Source of the DNA: Blastomyces gilchristii SLH14081 | Taxonomy: Eukaryota; Ascomycota; Eurotiomycetes; Onygenales; Ajellomycetaceae | Length of the DNA: 64,000 nt | NCBI RefSeq assembly: GCF_000003855.2 | Contig: NW_003101682.1 | Location: 5,361,434-5,425,433 of the forward strand | Reading direction: 5' to 3' | Shown here: one piece after another, positions 24,724 to 35,662 of the stretch | Numbering within the stretch: position 1 is the first letter of the stretch | How the letters are laid out: each line of letters opens with the position of its first letter | Translations under genes and position numbers: made by a program | The notes under the pieces: model-generated | Database searches by the model: none | The model's input: only the letters and a program-made list of their open reading frames with translations | Told to the model about the DNA's origin: nothing

Positions 24724-25392
24724 ATCTGCCACTTCTTACCCATGAAATCCCTCATGTAATAGAGGCTGAGCCTAATTAGTAAGACTTGATGTGAGGTAGA
24801 ACTCTCTACTGCAAGCTAAGTCACTAGTTAAGCAAGATTCTGTGAACACTCATCAGAGCTGATATGAGATATCAATGTCTCACTATTCTACTGTACACTC
24901 ATCAAAGTTCTAATGATATAGAGCTAAGTCTAATGTAGTGATTATATACTACTTAAGTGAGTCTCTAACTAGGGCTGTCATCAGAGCCTAGCTTCCTCTC
25001 AAATACAGAGACTGATTTTGAAAACCATCTGACTAGCAGGCCTAGATGTGTATCTAGGCTCTAGACAGAACACTCTGATAAGCTAGAGTCTGCAAGCTCA
25101 CTGTCAAGTTCTAATACTGACAGAGAGAACTGCAGTCATCAAGTCTATGATTAGTTCCTAACACAGGGTGAGGCTACAACAACTGATTGATAGGTCTATG
25201 AGCATCTAATAAGGCTGAGATCAGCAACTAGAAGCTTGGTGTGTACATCATCAAGTGAGTGATGATAGTCACTAACTAACATCTCTGGAAATTAGTGACT
25301 GGCCTGAGAGGACAAATGCAGTGATTGATTAATTATAGAGGATTAAATGTAATTAGCTTAAAGTGCATTCTGCAGGTGGCTAGCGCCTGTAG
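24724..25392 (+). other. Unplaced body of the chimeric insertion
   Basis: About 670 bases that match nothing else in the window. The region is less AT-rich than its surroundings and keeps GG and CC pairs (for example acacagggtgaggctac). No ORF is evident. The last bases (ggtggctagcgcctgtagttc) look faintly like an SRP/Alu-type 5' domain, which may be chance. Confidence 0.5.
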
Positions 25393-26383
25393 TTCAAAAG
25401 AGAAGAATATCAAAGCTGATAATTCATCTGCACTGAGTTCCTGCTTATATAAATATTCATGATAATGAATTGGCTGATTCAGCTGTAAAAAAAGATTCAG
25501 AATTAAGCAGATCTGTTCAAAAAATTGTATTCTAGTCTTTTATAAAGAGAAAAATAAAAGAATCTTGTTTAGATAAGTGAAATGAAAGCTGGCAGAAACA
25601 AAAGAAGAGTATACATTATTCAAGATTTAAAACAAAACTCAAGTGAAAATCTTATTTAATAAAATATAAAAAGAAAATATTCTCATCTATAATACAGCTG
25701 AAATTAGAATATAGCTATTTCAAATCTTATATACAAAGATTTGATGATAGATTTAATTCAATAGAATGCTTATTCTACAATACAAATGAGAATTCTGAGT
25801 ATATTATAATACACTGTGTATTATACAATAGTCTCAGAGTCAGATTGAAAGAGAAGTATAATCTAAATCAATTAAATATGAGATTCTTATTCTTAACTGA
25901 GACAGAAATTAAATACTTAATAGACTTTCTATCAGAAACTCAAGCAGCTACAGGAAAATGACTGAATTCAGAAATATCTGAATATGAAGAGAAGGAAATT
26001 GATCAGATATAGTCTGTTAAATCAGCTATATACTATCTTTCAATAATTTGTTTCATTACAGTCTCTTATTATTTTACTTTACTTTTTTCTTTCTATTCTT
26101 TTCTATCTATCTATTTAATGTCTATCTTTAAGACTGTGTTCTCTTTTCTTTTATCATGTCAAATGATTTCAAAGTATCAGAAGATGTTAAAATACTGCAA
26201 TTTGTAAACAGTTTTTGTATTCTGAGCTGGAATTTTCTGATTTTACATATCTGAAATTGATGAATGTGTAATAGTTAACTTTATAGATATAGGAAAAACC
26301 CTAAGAACTTTTAGTTCTCAGGTAGATGTCATAGTCTCTGACTGCATACATCTATAATTGAAGAATAATAATAATAATAATAA
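25393..26383 (+). pseudogene. LINE ORF2 C-terminus, 3' UTR and (AAT)n tail within the chimera
   Basis: Collinear with LINE A 1-455 and LINE B 16489-17500 on the opposite strand: the end of RNase H, the C-terminal zinc knuckle (about 25780-25820), the 3' UTR, the stem-loop at 26301-26321 and an (AAT)n tail at about 26362-26386. The junction with the upstream body lies within ttcaaaagagaagaatatc, where homology to LINE A begins. Confidence 0.85.
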
Positions 26384-26400
26384 TAACTGAAACTCTTCTG
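26384..26400 (+). repeat. Target-site duplication, right copy
   Basis: Exact second copy of taactgaaactcttctg from 24628-24644. Gypsy B 3' sequence resumes afterwards. Confidence 0.85.
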
Positions 26401-26645
26401 TATGAAAGATGTAAGATGAATCTGTGTAATAGTCAGAGAAGAATCTATAAATTACAAAGAATCTTATAAAATAAGAAACTGAGTGACAGACTCTTTTCTC
26501 TTCACAGTAATAAGGGATTTTTCCTCACTGAGGTTTTTTTATAGATATGAAGAGTTTTTAGTAAGTATCACTGCAGTGCTGAGCTGATTCTATGAAGTCA
26601 CTCAGTGAAAGACTTCATGAATAAAGTCTTAGAGAGGAGAAAGTA

Positions 26646-26903
26646 TGTAAGAAATCTCACTTCTCACAGATTCTTTATCTCTATTTCTATCTATTATATA
26701 ATCAATAGAGTTAGCAGCCCTTGACTACATATAACTATATAGACTGAAGTTCATGAATACTATTCACAACTCAGCTTGAATACTATTATACATTTGACCT
26801 CTATATTTTATCTTTCTACTGTGAATACTTCTAGTAGTTAACAGTACATGTCACGCCAAGCTGCAAACACCCGAATAATCGCCTGCGAGCACTTATTCTT
26901 ACA
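26646..26903 (+). repeat. Gypsy B 3' LTR (258 bp)
   Basis: Begins tgtaagaaatctcacttctc and ends acttattcttaca. Here the inner edge is mutated (ctcacttctcacag for cccgcttctcgcgg), and the outer edge keeps cacgccaagctgcaaacacc and cgcctgcgagc. This is the mirror image of the 5' LTR. Confidence 0.92.
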
Positions 26904-27689
26904 GAGACATTCAAGCTTTTCTCTTCAGAGAGATATGTTCTCATAATCAACCTTTTCAATATTTAAAGAAGAAAATTGATTTTTAATCAGTGAGTATAGT
27001 CTGTATAGTTGAGAGAGTATTTTCTTTAAAGAATTATTTTCATTTCAATCAAGAAATCTATTTCAATTCAGTTCATTTTCAGAGTTAATTAATGAAAATG
27101 AAGAAGAGACTCTTTCTCTGATTATATAATTTAAGCTCATCTTCATAACTCTTAGAGCATAGTTTATACAGGCCTTTTCAAATCTAATAGTATAAGAGAG
27201 AATTGAAGGTTCAATTTTTATTACTTTAATAGAAGATGTTTTGAATGCTTTCAGAATTCTTCTCAAAGCTCTGTTTTACAGACTTTGAAAGAGTTCAGTG
27301 AAATTTCCTTGATTATTTCATCAATCTTGAACTCTATAATCAGCTACTGAGGTAATACAGACTATATATAACTGTCTCATAGTCTGAAAGAATAGATCTC
27401 TCTCTGTATTTAATAGTCTGATTATGCTATTCAATAGTCTTTCTGTCTTGATAGTTCTTTGTTGAATATGATATTTAAAATTCAACTTGGAGTTTAATCA
27501 TACTTCTAATCATTTGACATTTAAACTGGGTTTAATCTCTCTATTTAAAAGAGTTAGGCAAAGTTTTGTCTCATTGAGTCTAGAAAAGAAATGAATTAAC
27601 TCAGTTTTATTCATATTAAATTGAATTTGATTGATATCTGCTCTAACAAAGATTTTCTTTACTGCTTTTTCAATCACTTCTAAATTCTC
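26904..27689 (-). pseudogene. LINE B ORF2, RT-to-RNase H linker, right of gypsy B
   Basis: Continues LINE B past the gypsy B insertion and aligns with LINE A about 860-1650. The 27063-27266 frame reads YALRVMKMSLNYIIRERVSSS, nearly identical to LINE A. Homology stops at 27689, the 5' truncation point, right at the 13-bp target duplication. Confidence 0.82.
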
Positions 27690-28081
27690 ACTTATTATCT
27701 TAGTTACTTATTATTCTCAGTTATCTATTATCTCAGTTAACTATTATACTCAGTTAACTATTACTCTCAGTCAGCTATTACTCTTAATCAGTAGTCACTC
27801 TCAGTTAGTTATTATTCTCAGTTAGCTACTATTCTCAGTTAATTATATATATTCTGATTGATTAATTGATTTATTTATAAACTATCTCAGTCACTTTTAG
27901 ACAGCTATACAGTGTATTATTATATATACAGAAGTTTCTTCTCTTCTTCTTAAAAATTCAGCTCTTCTTATAAGAAGTATTCTGCTGTAATATAAGTTAT
28001 TCTTATATAAATTACTTTCTTTTCATACTAGAGCTTCTTTATTTATAGTCTTTTTATCTGTTCTGTATCTCTGTCTTGTTA
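27690..28081 (+). repeat. Element F left direct repeat, second fragment
   Basis: After the LINE B target duplication (27690-27702), this matches 31811-32211: an 18-19 bp minisatellite (units like ctcagttagctattatt), then gattgatt, tatatatacagaagtttct, and finally tttttatctgttctgtatct. With 16438-16488 it makes a ~430-bp repeat paired with 31782-32211, most simply a pair of LTRs. Confidence 0.7.
27703..27845 (+). repeat. 18-19 bp minisatellite in the F left repeat
   Basis: About eight degenerate tandem units of ctcagttaNctattaNt type. The same array occurs in the right repeat at about 31811-31975. Units vary and there are no spacers. Confidence 0.65.
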
Positions 28082-28734
28082 ACTTATCATAGTATCTCTT
28101 CTCTTAGTTATTGTACTAGTGAGTACATGATATAGTCTTAAGTCTATTATTAATTTTCTTCTATTACTATATCTCTAGCCTGATCTCTGTTCTATGTATA
28201 TAGAGTCACTCAGACTTTCTATTCACTGAGTAGTTAATTAATATATTTATCTTATTGCTGACTAATATAAATTAGGCTAGATTTGACTCTTGAAAAGAAC
28301 ATCTATAGTTGTGAAAATCATACTTTATAAAGTCTATTACATTGTGTTAAAATGTCTTTTAATTAAAGTAGTAGTCTTACGTTTCTATACTTTGATACAC
28401 AGAATAAGAAGAATAGAATACTGACTAATCTTACTAATAACACTCAATTACTGATGTAGTGAGTTTTACTAAGTTAAGTAATAACAGATTACTAATTACT
28501 TTCACTTCAAGGTTTATTCTGAGCAGCTTCTTGAGCTGCTACTTATACTAGTTACTTTTAATACTGTAATTGATAAGTCTTCAGCGGCTATTTTAAATAC
28601 TCTGTTAATTTCAGAAACTGTTAAATTTTAACTTTTTAAACTTTTGAAAATCTTTTCTACATTTTTAATCTTTTTTACCTTTATATTTTCTTTTACTAGT
28701 CAGTGCTTTCTTTGCTATAAGTCAGCTTTTATTC

Positions 28735-28890
28735 CAGAACATTCTGTCATACTACTGCTTTTATTACACATCTCTTTTTATCTCAGAATAATTTCTGTTA
28801 CACTGCTGCTTTTATTACATATCTATGTTTATTTCAGAACAATTTCTGTCGCACTACTACTTTTATTACATATCTATTTTTATTCTGATT
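28735..28890. repeat. Three tandem units of about 50-57 bp
   Basis: Near-identical segments built on cttttattacatatctNtttttat followed by ttctgt and cactactg occur three times. They create an open plus frame of Leu-rich repeats (LLLLLHI). I treat it as a minisatellite and not as a gene. Confidence 0.6.
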
Positions 28891-29156
28891 TCTGAAATTT
28901 TAAACTTGAACTTTTATATCTACACTTCTATATTTGCTTTAATACTTATTATAGCAGATTAGATTTTATTATTAATAATTAAAAACTATCAGCATATAAA
29001 TCATAGCTAGAGAACACTTGAATACATGATAACTATTACTTATTCAATATAATAAAACTCTAGAAGCTTCTTATTATATATATATCTTACTGAAAAATTA
29101 CAGTAAAATTAGAAGTAATATATTCACTATAGTAATTAGTATAAGTATGACAGAAT

Positions 29157-29256
29157 NNNNNNNNNNNNNNNNNNNNNNNNNNNNNNNNNNNNNNNNNNNN
29201 NNNNNNNNNNNNNNNNNNNNNNNNNNNNNNNNNNNNNNNNNNNNNNNNNNNNNNNN
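29157..29256. other. Assembly gap, 100 N
   Basis: Exactly 100 unknown bases, the usual placeholder for a scaffold gap of unknown size. The true interior of element F may be longer. Confidence 1.
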
Positions 29257-31781
29257 TATATGAGTATAATACTCTTAAGAAAGTAGTACTTATAAGACTG
29301 ATAAGTTATATAAGTATAGTACTTATAGAGATAAAATACTATTAAGCTGATAAGAAATAACTAAAAATATTAATAATTTAATCTAAAGATTTAATCTTTA
29401 CTTTCTATTATTCTAATAAAGAAATAGTACACTATTTAAAACATCTAATAAAACTATAGATTAATAAACTATCTTAATTATTTAAAAAACTAGTTATTTT
29501 TATAATTATTATATACTGTATTAAAATGTTTATTCTAACTCTATATAACTTTCTCAGTATCTCTTTCTTAATTTAAACTGAATTTCATTGAATTTACTTT
29601 TATATAAAAGATTAATTAAACTGATAACTGATAGTAAGAGAGATTACAGAGCTTGTTAATTTTTTTCTTTAAATTTCTTAATTTTCTCTATAATCTTAAT
29701 ATAATTCAGCTCAGTAAGTATAATACTCTTACTTAAAATACTCTTCACAATTAAATTAGTTATCTGATAGATATTAACAGCTCTTAGATAGTAATTCATA
29801 ATTTAAGAGAGTATTAACTCAAGCTTCTTCATATTCAAGTTATAATTATATTTAGAGATAAGAAATATTAGTAATAGATAAGATAGAAGTAATTCTGAGA
29901 ACTTATATTTATATAAATAGTTTCTTTTTATCAAGAATAAGAACTCTGAATAACAATCTTTTTATTATAATTATTTATCTTCTTTCTTACTCAAGCTACT
30001 AATGAAGTTTAAATTAATATATTACTTATATACTTATATTTATTCAGTCTCAGTTCTCTGTAAAGATCTGCTTAAGAGCAGAGATCAAGATAAAGTTTCT
30101 TAAACAGTGTTTTTATAGTAAATAATAATACTGATATTGAAGTAATATTACTATTTAAAGTAGTATAAAACTGATTTTCTCTTATCTTTTAAGAATATTT
30201 ATATATCTTAATACTTTAATAAAGTGCTGTAAGAAGAGATTATATCTTATTAACAGACTTAAGAGAGTCTGAAATTAGAAGTCTCTGAAATATTAGAGAG
30301 AATATTAGTTTTACATTATAAATACTATATTAAATTAAAAAATATTAGATATATTAAATCTCAATATTTTTATAATTTAAACTCTGATAATAAAGAGTAT
30401 ATTCTGAGCTAGCTTATTCTTCTAATAAAGTATTGATAATACTCTGAAAGATATAAGAATACTTAATATTTATAATATATAAGAATTTGATATCTAAAGA
30501 GAAGAAGAGTTATAATTATTATCTATAGTATTATTAAAAATAACTGTAAACTTCAGTCTTTTAATAATAAAGACTAGTTAATCAAGAATCTTTCTAATCA
30601 AAGTTTATATAATTAAGCTTATATTATATTATATAGTAAGAAGTAGAATAAAAACTATTAATCTTTTCAATAACTGAGTCAGCTATTAAGATTGAACTGA
30701 GAATAATAGATATAAATAAAGTAAGTTATTTTATAGTAATATTCTCATCTGTTATAGAAGTACTTTATATAGTAACTAATATACTATAAATATTATCTCA
30801 ATACTGTAATCTCTTTTATTTAAAAGTGTACATCTTCTGCTTATTATCAGAAACTAATACTCTGTCTTATAATATAATAATAATTAAGTATTTCTTTCAG
30901 AGTGAGAATAAGTACTATATAAAATAAATAGAAAATATTATTACTAAGAGTTTAATCTTCTATCTACTAAGTAATAAAGTAAATATATATTTAAAATATT
31001 AAAATATAGATTAATAAACTACTGTTTAAATTATATAGTTAAAGAATTAATCTTTTTATAATTATATTCATAGTCAGAATTAAATTAAGAATAATAAAAT
31101 ATAAATAAAGTAAATTATTTTATAATAAATCTCTGACCTAGTTTTATAAATAGATTATAAATCTTATTTAAATACTGTAACTTCTTCTATTAAAAGTATA
31201 CTTCTATACTTTATACTTCTATATCTTATTAATTTAGTTTTGTATAATATAGATCTTTAGATCTCTCTATATCTTATTAGTAAAATTAACTCTTACTTTA
31301 AAAATTTTTATAATTTAATATATTATTTAATTTTATCTGTAATTTATTTTACTTATAATTTATTATTATTTTATTTACTTATTTATTATTTATTTTATTT
31401 ATAATTCTTTTAATTCTTCTACACAGCTCTCTAACTTTAAAGAAGCTGTAAATATTATTATATATAATTTTAAAATATCAGCTGATAATATACTGTAATA
31501 CTTTCTATTATTATTCTTTACTTAATATCTCTATGTTTTTATACTGAGAAGTAAAAGTACAGAAGTATTTTATATATAGTATTAAAATAAGATAATTACT
31601 CTGTTATTAAGAATAGAGAGTAATAAAAGTTAAAACTAAAAAGTAAGATTATTATTTAAAAATTTATAAAATTATAGAGAGAAAAATATATTTATTTAAG
31701 CTGTGAATTCTTAATTATAATAGAGTTATAGAAATCAGTTTAAGTTTTTAAACTTTTATCAATTTTCTTCTATTACTGTGT

Positions 31782-32211
31782 CTCTGACTTGATTAATCTT
31801 TAACTCTCAGATTTCAGTTATCTACTATCTCAGTTATCTATTATTCTCAGTTATCTGTTATCTCAGTCAGCTGTTATACTCAGTCAGCTATCACTTTTAG
31901 TCAGCTGTTACTCTCACTCAGCAGTCACTCTCAGTTAACTATTATTCTCAGTTAGCTATTATTCTCAGTTAATTACACATGTTCTGATTGATTGATTGAT
32001 TTATTTATAGACTGTTTCAGCTGCTCTCAGACAGCTATATAGTGTACTACTATATATACAGAAGTTTCTGCTCTTCTTCTTAAAAATTCAGCTCTTCTTA
32101 TAAGAAGCATTCTGCTGTGACACAAGTTATTCTTATATAAATTACTTTCTTTTCACACTAGAGCTTCTCTATTTATAGTCTTTTTATCTGTTCTGTATCT
32201 CTGTCTTATTA
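31782..32211 (+). repeat. Element F right direct repeat (about 430 bp)
   Basis: Better preserved than the left copy. It runs from ctctgacttgattaatc through the minisatellite, then gattgattgattgatt followed by gactgtttcagctgctctca, to ctgtcttatta. The border with LINE K 3' sequence is at about 32212. The (GATT)n and gactgt...ctctcaga block also occurs twice at 47098-47265. Confidence 0.7.
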
Positions 32212-32262
32212 GGTCTTTCCTGACTCTTCTCAACTTCTGTCTACTGGTTTTACACTCACATG

Positions 32263-34761
32263 CTAGTTATATTGAAGTACTGTGAATGAGACTGTCTGAA
32301 ATTGACTCAGAAGACCTGTTCTGATCATCATCTTTACTACTTATACTGTCATTAATGAGCTACAGAGAATGTGTTTAATATTCATATATAAAGACTTATC
32401 TACTCACATTTAATATTGTTCTTCTGCTCAGTTCTGACATTTCAGAAGAATGTGTTACATAATCTGCAGTCTGTACCTGCACTGACATTTGTCAGTGTCA
32501 GCCTTATTGATGTCATGAAGATATGCACGGGGGCCGATCTTGCCTGTACACATTTGTGTGATCATGGAGCTAATTACTCTGTGTGTTCTCATGTGTGTGT
32601 TGAGAGTCACTTTTCCTGATCAAGTCTCAAGTTGAAAGAGATCTCTACTGTGCTTTTCTTTCTCTCATGATGATTTCCATTCACCTTTCATCACCTGGCA
32701 GATGGTGAATTTCATGGATGCCAGCAGCATTCATATCAGATCCAGTTCAGATTGTTCAGTGTTCAAGGCAGGGTCAGCAGCCTGCTTTGCCAGTCTGTCT
32801 GCTTCTTCATTTCCTGGTACTCTGATGTGTGCTGGAATCCAGTGAAATTGCATCTTCCATCCAAGGTCTCACAGCCTATCGAGTACTTGTATAGCTTCGA
32901 TGAGGATATACTGGCCTGATGAATTCTTGGGGTTCCAGACTGCTTGAACAGCAGCTTGATTGTCAGTAAAGATGACGCATTTCCCGGGGGCAGTGTCAGT
33001 TGCATGGATGTCAATTACCATCTGAAGAGCTAACACCAGGCCCTTGAGTTCCGCCGAGTACACCGTGGAGGTGCTGAATGCACCCATGTATTGGGTCCAT
33101 TGCATGCAGATGCCATTGTCCTGAAGTGAGAGCGCCACTGCTGCTGTCCCAACATGACCATTGATGCTACTACCATCTGTGTAGATGCACATCGTCGTCG
33201 GTTCCATGGTGTCGTGTTCCTTGATCGCGTCATTGGCCGAATCCTTTATGCAGATGAGAGGTGGGGTCCACCACAGCGGTACAACATGCAGTTGGTATTT
33301 CTCAAGTCAGTTGAGTTGCACATTGTATTTGTGTTCCAGAATGCCAGAGAAACAGTTGAGAGGGCTCAGTGCATTGCACTTTCAGTTGGTTCTTGTATTG
33401 CTTTCACTAGATGTTGCCATGTCATTGTGTAACAGGGAGCTTTGTATGTGCATAGTGGCTTCCAGCGCTGTTTGCTCAAGTTGCTGTTGTATCAGAAGCA
33501 GGTGTGCCTCTACATTCACAGCTGGCCCAGCGGTTATTCAGAATGCTTCTGTGATTATTTGGGCTGCATGTCTCTGAATCCTCTTGATGGTGTTTATCAT
33601 GGCACTGCCTCAGCTCATGTAGCCATTATTGAGAATATGCCATGCAGAGCAGCCATACAGCATCTGAGATATGATCATTGCTCTGTACACCTGCTGGAGA
33701 TTAATAGCTCCTGTTCCTCATATTGAGGATGCCAGGGCTGATAATGCTGAGAGTTGTTTCATAGCCCCTGCTTCTACCTTCTCGCAGTGATAGTCTCATC
33801 GGAGTTTGGTATTCATGTGGATGCCCAGGTAGTGGCATGATGGGAAGGCCTTGACTGTGGCGTGCGGTAGGTGCAAGGCGTGTGTACTGTTTGTCTTTGA
33901 ATCTCTTGTGAAGTGGACAAGTTCATACTTTGCTGGTGCAAACTGGGAGCCATGCCTTCGCACCCATTGTTCAGTGTTTCAGTGGATTTTCTTAAGGGTT
34001 TTGCAGTTGCACTGTGCGGTCGGGCCTACAGCCAGGATTGACATGTCATCAATATATTCAACCGCCTCTGTCTCCTCTGTCTTGCATACTTCAATGAGGT
34101 CAGCATTGTAGAAAAGATACAGAATCGGCAAGATAAGTGATCCTTGTGAAATTCCAGTTTGAATCAGGGCTGATGGTGCAGTGTACTCCTGTAGCTTAAG
34201 AGTGGTAGATCAGTTGCTTAGAAATGACTCTATTCACTCTATGATCCTCTCACTAACTCGGTGTTTCTGAAGGTTATGTAGAAGTCATTGTTGAGAGACA
34301 TTGTCATATGCTCCTGACATGTCAAGTAGAAGTAGAGAGGCCACCTTGCCTTCAGACCATGCCTGGTGTATTTGTTGAAGAAGGAAGTGCATGGCATGCT
34401 CAGTCGAGGCCAATTTCCGGCCCCCCATGTGGCGGCTGGGGAGGAGTCGGTAGACATCAGTGATATATGCAAGTCAGTTGGCAATGATGGCTTCCAGAGC
34501 CTTGTTCAACATGCTGAGAAGAGTGATTGGCTGGTACACTTTGAGTTGTGTGTAGTCGTCTTTTCCTGGCTTTCAGAGGGCTACTGTGATGGTATCTTTG
34601 AAATGAGTGGGACAGTAGCCCTGTTCAAGACATGCATTGAAGAGTTTATGAAGGCTGAGAAGGAGGATATCAAGTGTCTGGTGCAAGATTCTGTTGGTGA
34701 TGCCATCAGCTCCAGGGGTCTTGTTCGGGGAGACTCTGCACACTGCCTTCTCAATCTCTGC
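32263..34761 (-). pseudogene. LINE K ORF2, C-terminal part: RT, RNase H, zinc knuckle
   Basis: The best-preserved coding DNA here. From right to left: NKTPGADGITNRILH (about 34690-34745), LHKLFNACLEQGYCP (about 34600-34650), an RT core with LLLLDMSGAYDNVS, and a catalytic YIDD at 34045-34056 followed by MSILAVGPTAQ. RNase H at about 32870-33207 has [14 protein letters not shown], a YSAELKGL strand and [14 protein letters not shown], so the acidic residues are present. Then come [16 protein letters not shown] and a C-terminal CQCRY...HILLKC knuckle (about 32450-32500). The stop is TAG at 32263-32265. Several TGA and TAG codons, mostly at Trp or Gln positions, plus the J insertion inactivate it. 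The plus-strand open frames here are shadows. Confidence 0.92.
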
Positions 34762-34927
34762 TGTGGTTCGGAAGAACGTACGACCGTCGGATAATAACGC
34801 GGCCGCTTCCGAACTTGCTTACGAATGTAAAGGGGCCATAGCGGCCACTAATTAATTTAGATAATGTATATAAGAAGCCGGCGTACGCCTGTAATTGTAC
34901 ACTGGCTCAAGCAACCTTTGAATCACA
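34762..34927 (+). repeat. Gypsy J 5' LTR (166 bp)
   Basis: Begins tgtggttcggaagaacgtac and ends ctttgaatcaca. The outer side is unmutated (gaccgtcggataataacgcggccgc is spared). A TATA-like tatataag lies at about 34868-34875. Confidence 0.85.
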
Positions 34928-35148
34928 TCTGATAGCATGTCTAAAAACTGGTGAGAAGTGCAGACTTCTTCAGAGCATGATAATTCTGTCTATAAAGTGA
35001 TTTATAGTTATCATGTCAGTGTGGTTCTAAAAACATCTTAAAAGATAGTGTATAAAGAGTAGTAAGTGAAAGAGTATTCAATTAATACTGCTTCACTTGT
35101 TAAGGGAAAACTTCACATTCAGACAAATATCATGTATGGAATGTGAAT

Positions 35149-35654
35149 TAGACTGGCCGCTGAGACCATGAATTTCATGTTTGATCTCATTTGATCTGAT
35201 CTCATACATTTCTTGGTGTGAATCCTGCTGGGACTGGCTATCAAAAAAACATGTAAAGTGACTATATATCAGATCTTAAAATGAAACCATGACTTAAAAA
35301 AAATAAGAAAGTGATTTCATTTGATCTCATTTAGTTTCATTCTTGACATAAAGTTACTATTTTTAGACATTTTAAGGTTTTTTTTAGACTATTTTTAATT
35401 TTTTAAAAAGTAATACTTTTCAATAACACTTAAATGAGATTTAAAGTCATTTAAAGCAATAAAAATAATTTAAATTGAGAAGTGAAAATCATGATCTTAT
35501 TTGAAAAATGTGACAAGAGTAGACAGTAAGTCTCACTGAGACAGTATGAGACTACTATTTAATGTTAAAACTGTGTAATGGGATCAGTCGAATTGATAAT
35601 GAGACTATTAAAAAATCTGGTCCTGGTCTCAGACACAGTCACACGGTCAGTCTA
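35149..35654 (+). mobile_element. hAT-type MITE copy 1 (506 bp)
   Basis: Non-autonomous DNA element with inverted ends tagactggccg and cggtcagtcta, and no ORF. It is flanked by the exact 8-bp duplication atgtgaat (35141-35148 and 35655-35662). Same orientation as copy 2. Its start is homologous to the end of the hAT transposon at 60246. Confidence 0.92.
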
Positions 35655-35662
35655 ATGTGAAT

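Larger units (their letters stand above)
24645..26383 (+). mobile_element. Chimeric retro-insertion: tRNA-like head, unique body, LINE 3' end, (AAT)n tail
   Basis: Bounded by a 14-17 bp exact target duplication and ending in (AAT)n, so it arrived by target-primed reverse transcription. The first 80 bases are tRNA-like. About 670 bases of unplaced sequence follow (24724-25392). From 25393 the sequence is the LINE A/B family from within RNase H to the 3' end. It is either a template-switch chimera (another RNA joined to a 5'-truncated LINE) or an unusually long SINE-like element borrowing a LINE tail. The head and body are less mutated than the surrounding gypsy B. Confidence 0.82.
17894..26903 (+). 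mobile_element. Gypsy B: full-length Ty3/gypsy chromovirus
   Basis: Full-length element with two 258-bp LTRs (17894-18151 and 26646-26903), gag, pol with chromodomain, and a long 3' region with an accessory ORF. It is inserted in LINE B. The flanks are gagag (17889-17893) and gagac (26904-26908), a probable 5-bp target duplication with one change. A purine-rich tract (agagaggagaaag) lies just before the 3' LTR. A 1.74-kb chimeric insertion (24645-26383) interrupts the 3' region. The same family is seen inverted as gypsy C. Confidence 0.9.
16489..27689 (-). mobile_element. LINE B, 5'-truncated, split by gypsy B
   Basis: A minus-strand LINE of the same family as LINE A. Its 3' end is at 16489, with an (ATT)n tail on the plus strand. 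It is truncated within the RT region at 27689. Gypsy B (17894-26903) interrupts it inside the RNase H region. Removing gypsy B joins 17893 to 26904 and restores collinearity with LINE A near 860. A 13-bp target duplication, acttattatctta (16476-16488 and 27690-27702), flanks it inside element F's repeat. Tail, truncation and duplication are the hallmarks of target-primed reverse transcription. Confidence 0.88.
28082..31781 (+). mobile_element. Element F interior, unclassified AT-rich LTR-type element
   Basis: About 3.6 kb of extremely AT-rich sequence between the two F repeats, including a 100-N gap. I cannot recognise RT, integrase or any other coding domain in six frames, so F is either too mutated to read or non-autonomous. 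A sequence like the start of the right repeat (attaattttcttctattact) also occurs at about 28151, so the exact repeat limits are uncertain. The strand follows the repeats only and is arbitrary. Confidence 0.45.

Noticed and set aside
27703..27845. A CRISPR-like array
   Set aside because: The units are degenerate, 18-19 bp, directly adjoining without spacers, and lie in a eukaryotic LTR-like repeat.
28644..28895. A Leu-rich membrane protein
   Set aside because: The frame is produced by three tandem copies of a ~50-57 bp repeat rich in T, in non-coding AT-rich DNA.
33154..34794. Several plus-strand ORFs between 33 and 35 kb
   Set aside because: They are antisense shadows of LINE K ORF2, whose minus-strand translation is clearly RT and RNase H.
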